DNA of 10,180 bases. Origin: Desulfamplus sp. Lineage in GTDB: Bacteria; Desulfobacterota; Desulfobacteria; Desulfobacterales; Desulfobacteraceae. The stretch covers positions 1 to 10,180 of the forward strand of contig JADFYT010000063.1 of the NCBI GenBank assembly GCA_015232935.1. Reading direction: 5' to 3'. Shown in pieces: positions 1-5,962 of the stretch. A program made the translations under genes and the position numbers. Within the stretch, counting starts at the first letter, position 1. Each line of letters opens with the position of its first letter. Below the pieces are notes generated by a model. The model was not told the origin of the DNA. It was given only the letters and a program-made list of their open reading frames with translations, and made no database searches.

Positions 1-159
1 CTTAACTTTCAATATACAAGACAAAGAGTCAAGGAGATTCAGACACCCTTCCAATCCATATGTTGTCTTTTCCTACCAGTTAATACCCCGCATTCCCCTG
101 TTATTTTTTTAGCAATCACAATCATTGTTATTTTTTGTCTCTATATTATACTTGACTCA

Positions 160-187
160 TTGCAACATAACGAGTTCTTTTTATGAT
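160..187 (+). promoter_or_regulatory. Candidate sigma70-type promoter
   Basis: TTGCAA at 160-165 and TATGAT at 182-187 are separated by 16 bp and match the -35 and -10 consensus at 4/6 and 5/6 positions. Transcription would start near 194, leaving a leader of about 125 nt before the kinase ATG. In AT-rich DNA such matches arise by chance, so this is only the best candidate seen by eye. Confidence 0.28.
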
Positions 188-272
188 CGGGGAACTCAAT
201 CCATCATTAACTTTAATGTAATCTGTTTATGTTCTTTGTTTGTCTAAAAAAAGCTGTAACGCATACATAAGA

Positions 273-300
273 AAACAAGTACAAGCATAAACAAGTACAA
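273..300 (+). repeat. 12-bp direct repeat before kinase RBS
   Basis: AAACAAGTACAA occurs at 273-284 and again at 289-300, with a 16-bp centre-to-centre distance. The second copy ends 9 bp before the AGGAGG of the kinase gene. It could be a paired binding site in the leader or simply A-rich low complexity. No protein is proposed. Confidence 0.5.
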
Positions 301-319
301 AACAGATCAAGGAGGTAAC

Positions 320-2749
320 ATGACTGTTTCCATTCTTATTGTAGATGATGACAAAGGGATAAGAAATGCCGCGGAAAAATTTCTCACCCATGCCGGCTAT
401 TCTACCAGTTCCGCCTCAAGTGCTGAGGAGGCACTTGAAACACTTGACTCGTTAAAACCTGATATTGTCCTGACAGACATCGAGATGCAGGGCATGAGCG
501 GGATTGAACTTACGCGGATAATAAAAGAGCAAAATCACACAAAGGTGATTGTAATGACCGGCAATATATCGGGTTACGCCTACGAAGAGGCAATAAGTGC
601 CGGTGCGAACGCCTTTATTTTCAAGCCGTTCGGCTATCATGACCTGATTCTCAGAGTCAAAAAAGTGGTAGCTGAAATAGAGCTGAGGAGACAATTATGC
701 GAACTGTGTGAAAACAGCAAAAAAAATGAGCTTGCCAACAAGGCCAAAAGCGAATTTTTAGCAATGATGAGCCATGAGATCCGAACGCCCATGAACGGAG
801 TGATAGGTCTTACAAGAATCCTGCTCGACACTGACCTTGCACCTGAACAGCGGCGTTACGCCGAGTTGATAAAAAGCAGTTCAGATTATCTTCTTTCGGT
901 TGTAAACGAGCTTCTTGACTTTTCCAGGATCGAGATCGGCAAACTTGATCTGGAGAGTATTGATTTTGACCTTCGGCTGATGGTTGATGATGTTATGGAT
1001 ATGATGTCAATACTCGCCTTGAACAAGGGGATTGAAATCGCATGCGACATGAGCCTTGAAATTCCGCCATTCCTGTGCGGAGATCCAGGCAGGTTGCGTC
1101 AGATACTTATAAATCTTGTGAGCAATGCCATTAAATTTACCGAACAGGGGGAAGTGCTTATCAGCATCGAGCTTCAAGAAGAAAATGATGCCGGCATCAG
1201 GATAAAATTCACTGTTTCCGATACCGGAATCGGAATTGCCAATGACAATATCTGTACTCTTTTCAAGCCCTTTGCACAAACAGAGGTCTCTAAACACAGA
1301 AAATATGGCGGAACCGGACTTGGCCTTGCGATCTCAAAGGGGATTGTCGATCTTATGGGCGGAACAATAGGCTTTGAAAGCAAAGAGGGAAAAGGGACAC
1401 GGGTCTGGTTTGAAATCAGCCTTGAAAAACAGAAAAAGCCTCATGAACTCAAGTATTTTATTCCAGCTGCCATTGATGGCCAACGGGTACTTGTGGTCGA
1501 TGATAACCAGACCAACAGACTGATCCTCGCGTCACAGTTAGAATACTGGGGATGTAGTGTTGAAGATGCATCAGGAGGAGCTGAGGCTCTGAAAAAACTT
1601 CACGACGCGGTCGCGGATCAAAAAAACTTTGATATGGCCATTGTTGACATGCAGATGCCTGAAATGGATGGAGCACAACTTGGACGCATTATCAAGGAGG
1701 ATCAAAGTCTTGGCAAGACCACCCTGATCCTGCTCACCTCGATCGGACAGCCAGGAGATGCCGCTTTAGCCAAAAAGATCGGTTTCGCGGCCTATCTTAC
1801 CAAACCGGTAAAAAGTTCTCAGCTCTACAATGTCCTTACAAACGTCCTGGGATTAAAGGCAAGAGAGGCGGAACTGGAGGCAGATGCAAGGCCGATTATC
1901 ACCAAACACTCTGCTGCCGAGACCCGCAAAAAAAATATCCAAATACTTCTGGCAGAGGATGATTTGAGCAATCAGGTAGTTGTAGTCAGCATTTTGAGGA
2001 ACCTTGGATATAAGGTTGACGCTGTATCCAATGGCAAAGAGGTGCTTGGGACACTTGAAAGAAAACTTTATGATCTTGTTCTTATGGACTTGTCCATGCC
2101 TGAAATGGACGGCATTGAGGCAACCCGTGAAATCCGCACCAACCATAAACATAAAAATATCCCCATAATCGCCATGACCTCCGGCGCGATGGAAGGAAAC
2201 CGTGCAACATGCCTTGAGGCAGGCATGAACGACTATGTCTTAAAGCCTGTACATTTCAAGAACTTTGCAGAGATGATCGAAAAATGGACAGGCGGTGTTG
2301 AGGAGTCAGACCTTTTTTCTGAGGATGAGGAGTCAAAATTTTCTTCTCATGAAACCCCGGACAAGGCTGACCCTCAAATCAAAGAGTTTTATCCGGTTTA
2401 TGAGACAGAAGATTCCGAGATAACATTAAACAGAAATGCCATGGAAAAAATGATGCTCAGATTCTCAAAGAGCCTGCCTGAGTGGGTTGAATCCCTGAAC
2501 AACTTTATAAAAAAAGGGGATCTCGATGCCGTGGCAAGAAGGGCACGCAATCTGAGCCAGATAGCGTTGAACTTCAACATGACAGCGATTTCAGATGTCG
2601 CCTTGCACATTGACCGGATAGCCAGGGAGAACCTTGACAATGAATTTGAGACTCTCAAAAATGTTAACGAGGCATTGGGTGATCTTGCAAGGCAGTGCGA
2701 AATATTTCAGGCAAGCATGTATAGAAACAAAACCTGGCAATCTTTTTGA
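320..2749 (+). CDS. Soluble hybrid sensor histidine kinase (REC-HisKA-HATPase-REC-REC-Hpt-like)
   Basis: An 809-aa phosphorelay protein with no signal peptide, membrane segment or PAS/GAF sensor. Domains in order: an N-terminal receiver at about 3-118 (acid pocket D9/D10, phospho-acceptor D53, K102); a short helical linker; HisKA with the H-box SHEIRTPMNG (H152); HATPase_c at about 250-368 with N-box NLVSNAIKFT, G1 box DTGIGI and G2 box GGTGLGLAIS; receiver 2 at about 388-510 (D443, K495); receiver 3 at about 539-655 (D590, K642); and an acidic linker. The C-terminal helical region, about 700-800, resembles Hpt, but R743 stands where the phospho-His is expected. Because the first domain is a receiver, input probably comes from another kinase. 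The start is fixed by AGGAGG at 310-315, 4 nt before ATG. Only 25 bp separate it from the probable phaE, so cotranscription and control of PHA metabolism are inferred. Confidence 0.95.
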   Translation: MTVSILIVDDDKGIRNAAEKFLTHAGYSTSSASSAEEALETLDSLKPDIVLTDIEMQGMSGIELTRIIKEQNHTKVIVMTGNISGYAYEEAISAGANAFIFKPFGYHDLILRVKKVVAEIELRRQLCELCENSKKNELANKAKSEFLAMMSHEIRTPMNGVIGLTRILLDTDLAPEQRRYAELIKSSSDYLLSVVNELLDFSRIEIGKLDLESIDFDLRLMVDDVMDMMSILALNKGIEIACDMSLEIPPFLCGDPGRLRQILINLVSNAIKFTEQGEVLISIELQEENDAGIRIKFTVSDTGIGIANDNICTLFKPFAQTEVSKHRKYGGTGLGLAISKGIVDLMGGTIGFESKEGKGTRVWFEISLEKQKKPHELKYFIPAAIDGQRVLVVDDNQTNRLILASQLEYWGCSVEDASGGAEALKKLHDAVADQKNFDMAIVDMQMPEMDGAQLGRIIKEDQSLGKTTLILLTSIGQPGDAALAKKIGFAAYLTKPVKSSQLYNVLTNVLGLKAREAELEADARPIITKHSAAETRKKNIQILLAEDDLSNQVVVVSILRNLGYKVDAVSNGKEVLGTLERKLYDLVLMDLSMPEMDGIEATREIRTNHKHKNIPIIAMTSGAMEGNRATCLEAGMNDYVLKPVHFKNFAEMIEKWTGGVEESDLFSEDEESKFSSHETPDKADPQIKEFYPVYETEDSEITLNRNAMEKMMLRFSKSLPEWVESLNNFIKKGDLDAVARRARNLSQIALNFNMTAISDVALHIDRIARENLDNEFETLKNVNEALGDLARQCEIFQASMYRNKTWQSF

Positions 2750-2774
2750 AGGCAGATATTAAGGGGGTACCAAA

Positions 2775-3581
2775 ATGCATATTTTTCAACAAAACCAGAA
2801 TCCGGTCAGCAAAACAGATTCCTTTAACACAGCGGGGCTCAGATCAGCTATGGGCTCTTCCGGATCTGTGCTTGACCGCCCTGAAAAAAACGAGACCACA
2901 AACCATATAATAGCCTCTTTTACCATGAGCATGCTTATGAGCCTTCAGCAGCTTCAACAGACAATAAAAGATATCTATCTGGAAAATTGTGAAAACAAGA
3001 ACATAAACTATTTTGAACATATCGGAGAGCAGCTCCATGATCTCTGGTCAGAGATTCACGAGAACCATTTTAACCAGTTCTTGCCGCTTTCTGAATCGAA
3101 CCTGAACCAGGACAGCGACCGGCACTGCATGCCTGACAAAAGTCTTGAAAGAATTCGGTATCAATTCAGGGAACATCTGGAACAGCTACTCAAGCTGCTG
3201 ATACTTCCGGCACATGAATCAACATTGATAATGAAAATACAAAACGACAAATCATCGTATGCACAAAGCACCTCTTTGTCCGCCCGTGGCAAATCCTCAT
3301 CTGTTCGTGCGGAATCCTCATCTATCCCCAAATCCTCATCTATCCCCAAAGAATCACCATCCGCCTCTGACGCTTCATCATCTGTCCATGACCAGACTTG
3401 TGTCCAATCCTCTGTCAAACCTTCTGACATTAACTTTAAGGATGAATATAAAAACTGGAAAGACCTGCTTGATTATCACTACATGATTCTGTTTCAAAGC
3501 CCTGAGTACAGCAGGATATTCGACAAAACTGTCCAGGCTCTGGCTGATTTTCATAATATGAGACAATCCGCGACAATCTAA
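2775..3581 (+). CDS. phaE: Probable class III PHA synthase subunit PhaE
   Basis: A 268-aa cytosolic protein, probably the non-catalytic PhaE partner that activates PhaC at polyhydroxyalkanoate granules. The N-terminal half is helical and hydrophilic, with a Met/Leu/Gln-rich helix near 48-70. Residues about 157-217 form a Ser-rich disordered linker that includes two exact copies of SSSIPK. The C-terminal block, about 222-263, is the most PhaE-like part (W228, then QSPEYSRIFDKTVQALADF). Known PhaE proteins are often longer and poorly conserved, so this call rests on that C-terminal block and on phaC lying next downstream. ATG follows a GGGGG tract at 2763-2767 with a 7-nt spacer. It is 25 bp after the kinase stop. 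It could instead be a lineage-specific PhaC partner such as a PhaR-like or phasin-like protein. Confidence 0.68.
   Translation: MHIFQQNQNPVSKTDSFNTAGLRSAMGSSGSVLDRPEKNETTNHIIASFTMSMLMSLQQLQQTIKDIYLENCENKNINYFEHIGEQLHDLWSEIHENHFNQFLPLSESNLNQDSDRHCMPDKSLERIRYQFREHLEQLLKLLILPAHESTLIMKIQNDKSSYAQSTSLSARGKSSSVRAESSSIPKSSSIPKESPSASDASSSVHDQTCVQSSVKPSDINFKDEYKNWKDLLDYHYMILFQSPEYSRIFDKTVQALADFHNMRQSATI
3313..3348 (+). repeat. Perfect 18-bp tandem duplication inside phaE
   Basis: The 18-bp unit AATCCTCATCTATCCCCA occurs twice in tandem (3313-3330, 3331-3348) with no mismatch. A degenerate copy of its first half starts at 3292. The unit is a multiple of three and encodes SSSIPK twice, so copy-number change would alter the linker length without a frameshift. 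Identity at silent positions suggests recent duplication. Confidence 0.9.
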
Positions 3582-3633
3582 AATACGGACAAGTCATAAT
3601 TTATATATATCGTTACAGGGCTACCCATCTAAA

Positions 3634-3707
3634 GCGGGACAATTCTCGGCATAGATCCACTCTAAATCAAGGGCTCTCCTGCCTCTTGATTTTACAGATT
3701 GTCCCGC
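3634..3707. repeat. Nested inverted repeat, 74 bp
   Basis: The outer arms GCGGGACAAT (3634-3643) and ATTGTCCCGC (3698-3707) are perfectly complementary over 10 bp. Inside them AAATCAAG (3664-3671) pairs with CTTGATTT (3685-3692). About 20 nt on the left and 5 nt on the right remain unpaired between the two stems. No T-tract follows, so it is not a typical terminator. No target-site duplication is visible at the borders. It may be a small non-autonomous element, a relic of one, or an mRNA structure between phaE and phaC. Confidence 0.75.
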
Positions 3708-3814
3708 CCCGGATGTGCGGCCTGTTACAGTATATTGTGTTAAGTTCAATTTTCAAAACAACACCTTTTGTCTTGAAAACAAGAACCTACAACTCAGGCT
3801 GCACAAAAAAAATC

Positions 3815-3820
3815 AGGAGG
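3815..3820 (+). promoter_or_regulatory. Ribosome binding site that fixes the phaC start
   Basis: AGGAGG lies 6 nt before ATG 3827. It is a near-ideal Shine-Dalgarno site, and it rules out the in-frame upstream start at 3686, which has none. Confidence 0.85.
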
Positions 3821-3826
3821 CTATTT

Positions 3827-5026
3827 ATGAAACAACCAGGCATCCCTGTCGATCTTATCATGTCAAAGATAGCGGAAAACGGGCAAAATGCACGACTCAA
3901 AGCCAGAAGAGCATCAGAAATACTGCTTTCCGATCTTGAAACTGATATTGCCAGGACACCTTATGAGGTTGTCTATCAGGAGGATAGAGTCAAGCTAAAA
4001 CATTACCGGCCGGAAGGCAGGATCAGTTATAAAACCCCGCTGTTAGTGGTATATGCCTTGATCAATCGGGAGACAATGCTTGATCTTCAACCTGGACGAA
4101 GCGTGGTAGAGCGATTCCTGAAAAATGGAATTGACCTTTATATGATAGACTGGGGCTACCCCACAAGAAAGGACAGGTTTCTTGATTTTGATGACCATAT
4201 CAACGGCTATATTGATAACATTGTCGAATTTATCAGAAAAAGAAACAATGTGGAAAAGATCAATCTTATGGGAATATGCATGGGAGGAACATTCAGCGTA
4301 ATCTATTCATCCCTTCATCCTCAAAAGATTAAAAATCTTGTCACCACCGTGACTCCAACCAATTTTGACACAGACAAGGGGCTTTTGAATGTATGGATGA
4401 AACAGATAGATGTGGATTCGCTTGTGGATCACCACGGCAATCTTTCCGCGGAATTTATGAATCTTGGATTTCTTATGCTCAATCCCGCACGCCTTATGAT
4501 TGATAAGTATGTGGGATTCATGGATAACATGGACAACAAGAGTTTTGTGGAAAACTTCATCAGGATGGAAAAGTGGATTTTTGACAGCCCTGATCTTCCG
4601 GGCGAAGTGTTCAGGCAGTTTATAAAGGATTGCTATCAGGAAAACAAACTTATCCAGAACAGGCTTGAAATCGGCGGAAAACGCGTTGATCTTAAAAACC
4701 TGACCATGCCTGTGCTCAATATTTACGGCAAGTTTGACCATCTTGTTCCGCCTGAAGCCTGCAATCAACTTTGCAGGAATGTAGGCAGTACGGACACTGA
4801 GGATATCTGTCTTAAAACCGGCCACATCGGCATCTATGTCAGCTCGAAATGCCAGGAGCTGTTTGCCCCGAAGATCGCCTCATGGCTCAAGGAGCGGGAT
4901 CTGGATGAACCCCGGGTAAACAGCCATCAATTACCTCACCCAAAAGAGGCTAAAGTTAAGGCAAAAGGATCGATAATTACCCCCAAAGGGATACTGTTTA
5001 ACCAAAAGGGGGCAGGACATGCCTGA
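3827..5026 (+). CDS. phaC: Class III poly(3-hydroxyalkanoate) synthase catalytic subunit PhaC
   Basis: A 399-aa alpha/beta-hydrolase-fold polymerase that joins (R)-3-hydroxyacyl-CoA units into polyhydroxyalkanoate on cytoplasmic granules. The lipase-like box GICMGG carries nucleophile C151. The other triad residues are D304 (in GKFDHLVPP) and H333 (in KTGHIG). This spacing matches the Allochromatium class III enzyme as I recall it (C149/D302/H331). The small size and the adjacent phaE-like gene support class III. The core ends near 356. A Lys-rich tail of about 40 residues follows, longer than I expect for class III enzymes. ATG 3827 is chosen over the in-frame 3686 because of its AGGAGG; this removes 47 residues that look unlike a PhaC N-terminus. 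The gene overlaps the next one by 8 bp, which implies translational coupling. Confidence 0.95.
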   Translation: MKQPGIPVDLIMSKIAENGQNARLKARRASEILLSDLETDIARTPYEVVYQEDRVKLKHYRPEGRISYKTPLLVVYALINRETMLDLQPGRSVVERFLKNGIDLYMIDWGYPTRKDRFLDFDDHINGYIDNIVEFIRKRNNVEKINLMGICMGGTFSVIYSSLHPQKIKNLVTTVTPTNFDTDKGLLNVWMKQIDVDSLVDHHGNLSAEFMNLGFLMLNPARLMIDKYVGFMDNMDNKSFVENFIRMEKWIFDSPDLPGEVFRQFIKDCYQENKLIQNRLEIGGKRVDLKNLTMPVLNIYGKFDHLVPPEACNQLCRNVGSTDTEDICLKTGHIGIYVSSKCQELFAPKIASWLKERDLDEPRVNSHQLPHPKEAKVKAKGSIITPKGILFNQKGAGHA

Positions 5027-5294
5027 AAACAGACATTTGACAACATCCGGTCATGGCTCTTCAACAACATTCGGTCATGGCTCTTCAACAACATCCGGTC
5101 ATGGCTCTTCCTCTTCTGTTGATAATAGTGTACGTATTTTCTGCGATATCTGTTCCAGACCGGTTGACAACAGTCGGGTCAGAAAAAAAGATAATCTCTA
5201 TCTTTGCCCTGACTGTTTTTTCAGCATGGAGAATGTAGGTAACAACATGATGAGATCAAGCATTACACGGTTTTTTTCAGGAAATGTACTTTGA
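5019..5294 (+). CDS. Small two-CxxC (zinc-ribbon-like) protein with His/Gly/Ser/Thr repeats
   Basis: A 91-aa cytosolic protein of unknown function. Residues about 8-31 consist of three 8-residue repeats of the form TTSGHGSS (the second has F for S). A Ser-rich spacer follows. Then comes a compact module with CDIC (C42, C45) and CPDC (C63, C66) separated by 17 residues, the arrangement of a zinc ribbon or LIM-like finger. A short basic/aromatic tail ends the protein. A GGGGG tract at 5008-5012 lies 6 nt before ATG 5019, and the start lies inside the end of phaC. That overlap makes it a likely PHA-associated accessory protein, for example a granule, DNA or RNA binding factor, but this is inference. 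It is too short and too divergent for me to assign to a named family. Confidence 0.8.
   Translation: MPENRHLTTSGHGSSTTFGHGSSTTSGHGSSSSVDNSVRIFCDICSRPVDNSRVRKKDNLYLCPDCFFSMENVGNNMMRSSITRFFSGNVL
5041..5112 (+). repeat. Three tandem 24-bp units in the zinc-ribbon-like gene
   Basis: Three consecutive 24-bp units (5041-5064, 5065-5088, 5089-5112) share the core GGTCATGGCTCTTC. Unit 2 differs from unit 1 by one C-to-T change, and unit 3 differs only at its last two bases. The length is a multiple of three, so copy-number variation would change the 8-residue repeat count in frame. Near identity points to slippage or recent expansion. Confidence 0.93.
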
Positions 5295-5342
5295 GTTGTC
5301 ATCAGGGGAGTCAATCGACAAACTACACCCAAGGAGTTTTTT

Positions 5343-5774
5343 ATGTTTATAGATCAAGGTGATCTTTTGCAGGGCATGTCCATGATATTTACAAAAAGAT
5401 TCATGGATATCGCGACAAGAGACAATCACGATAAAGGGGAGTTTCTTTTTCATGAAGGAGATCCGGCGGATTATTTTTATACTCTTATCATAGGGAGCGT
5501 AAGGCTGACTATCGAGACAGGACACAGGGTTTATATTGTTGAAAAGGCGGGAGATGCTTTTGGATGGTCAAGCCTCCTTGATCGTGAGGTCTATTCTGCA
5601 TCTGCGGAATGCCTGGAAAGGACAGTTCTGCTCAAATTTGACAGAAACAATCTTGGAAAACTTCTTGAGGAACATCCTGACAACGGGTTGACTTTCTACA
5701 AGAAACTTGCTCAGATACTTGGCAATCGCCTGCTTCACTCCTACAAGGTGATTTGCGACACAGCAGGAACATAG
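5343..5774 (+). CDS. Stand-alone cyclic-nucleotide-binding-fold protein
   Basis: A 143-aa protein that is essentially one cNMP-binding (CRP/FNR N-terminal) domain, about residues 10-130. Visible are the beta-barrel signature GEFLFHEGDPADYFYTLIIG (32-51), the strand turn of the phosphate-binding cassette near 69-90, and a C-terminal helix. There is no HTH, kinase or channel domain, so it would act by protein contact. The cassette reads GDAFGWSSLL and then VYSA, so the ribose-contacting Glu and the phosphate-contacting Arg of CRP-type domains are replaced by W75 and Y84. Classical cAMP binding is therefore doubtful. AAGGAG at 5331-5336 lies 6 nt before ATG. The gene starts 48 bp after the zinc-ribbon-like gene and is followed by a strong hairpin, so it is probably the last gene of the PHA cluster. 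Its partner and ligand are unknown. Confidence 0.85.
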   Translation: MFIDQGDLLQGMSMIFTKRFMDIATRDNHDKGEFLFHEGDPADYFYTLIIGSVRLTIETGHRVYIVEKAGDAFGWSSLLDREVYSASAECLERTVLLKFDRNNLGKLLEEHPDNGLTFYKKLAQILGNRLLHSYKVICDTAGT

Positions 5775-5787
5775 GAAAAATACCCGT

Positions 5788-5828
5788 AATCCCCAAGAAG
5801 GAAGTTCCCCCCTCCCTTTTTGGGGATT
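5788..5828 (+). terminator. Strong hairpin after the PHA cluster, possible terminator
   Basis: The left arm 5788-5801 pairs with the right arm 5815-5828 over 14 bp, with a single G-T wobble (5797/5819) and a 13-nt C-rich loop. It begins 13 bp after the CNB gene stop. No U-tract follows (ATTTACTATC), so it could be a weak terminator or an mRNA 3' end stabiliser rather than a classical intrinsic terminator. Confidence 0.55.
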
Positions 5829-5962
5829 TACTATCAAAATCCCTCCCTGTCCAACCCCCTGAAACCAGACTAAGCCTTCATGTCCATTGTGTGGCCACCC
5901 CCGAATTATAAAAACAGGAATGGATTTTCATGACAAGATAAAATTTACAAGGAGCCAGAAGA

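Larger units (their letters stand above)
1..319. other. Non-coding leader region upstream of the hybrid kinase
   Basis: No convincing gene is visible on either strand in these 319 bases. The stretch is AT-rich with several T-runs. It contains a short perfect palindrome (ACAAT-C-ATTGT, 118-128), a weak sigma70-like promoter candidate (160-187) and a 12-bp direct repeat just before the kinase ribosome binding site. A tiny reading frame at 59 (8 codons) has its AAGGAG 22 nt upstream, too far to be credible. The region most likely carries the control signals of the kinase-PHA cluster. Confidence 0.6.
3582..3826. other. Spacer between phaE and phaC
   Basis: These 245 bp contain an AT-rich stretch (about 3600-3610), a nested inverted repeat at 3634-3707 and no gene with a convincing start. 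The phaC frame stays open upstream to 3686, but that upstream part has no ribosome binding site and includes half of the inverted repeat. It is therefore treated as leader, not protein. No clear promoter was found. Confidence 0.65.

Noticed and set aside
3161..3430. 89-codon acidic repeat frame on the - strand
   Set aside because: Its GIDED-type repeat is only the reverse reading of the phaE tandem repeat.
3259..3486. 75-codon frame overlapping the phaE linker, giving Pro/His-rich repeats
   Set aside because: It is a frame shadow of the 18-bp repeat region in phaE, with no ribosome binding site.
3634..3707. Intact insertion sequence
   Set aside because: It is only 74 bp long with no transposase and no visible target duplication; at most a MITE-like relic.
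3686..3826. In-frame N-terminal extension of PhaC starting at 3686
   Set aside because: It has no ribosome binding site, includes part of an inverted repeat, and does not resemble a PhaC N-terminus. ATG 3827 has an ideal AGGAGG.
4307..4825. 172-codon reading frame on the - strand opposite phaC
   Set aside because: It lies wholly antisense to a well-supported gene and shows no recognisable motif; it arises from codon bias of phaC.
5041..5112. CRISPR-like array from the repeated 24-bp units
   Set aside because: The units are directly adjacent without spacers, are in frame inside a gene, and encode a regular peptide repeat.
5887..5912. Promoter TTGTGT / TATAAA before the CoA-transferase gene
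   Set aside because: The spacer is only 14 bp, too short for a normal sigma70 promoter, and no sigma54 match was found either.
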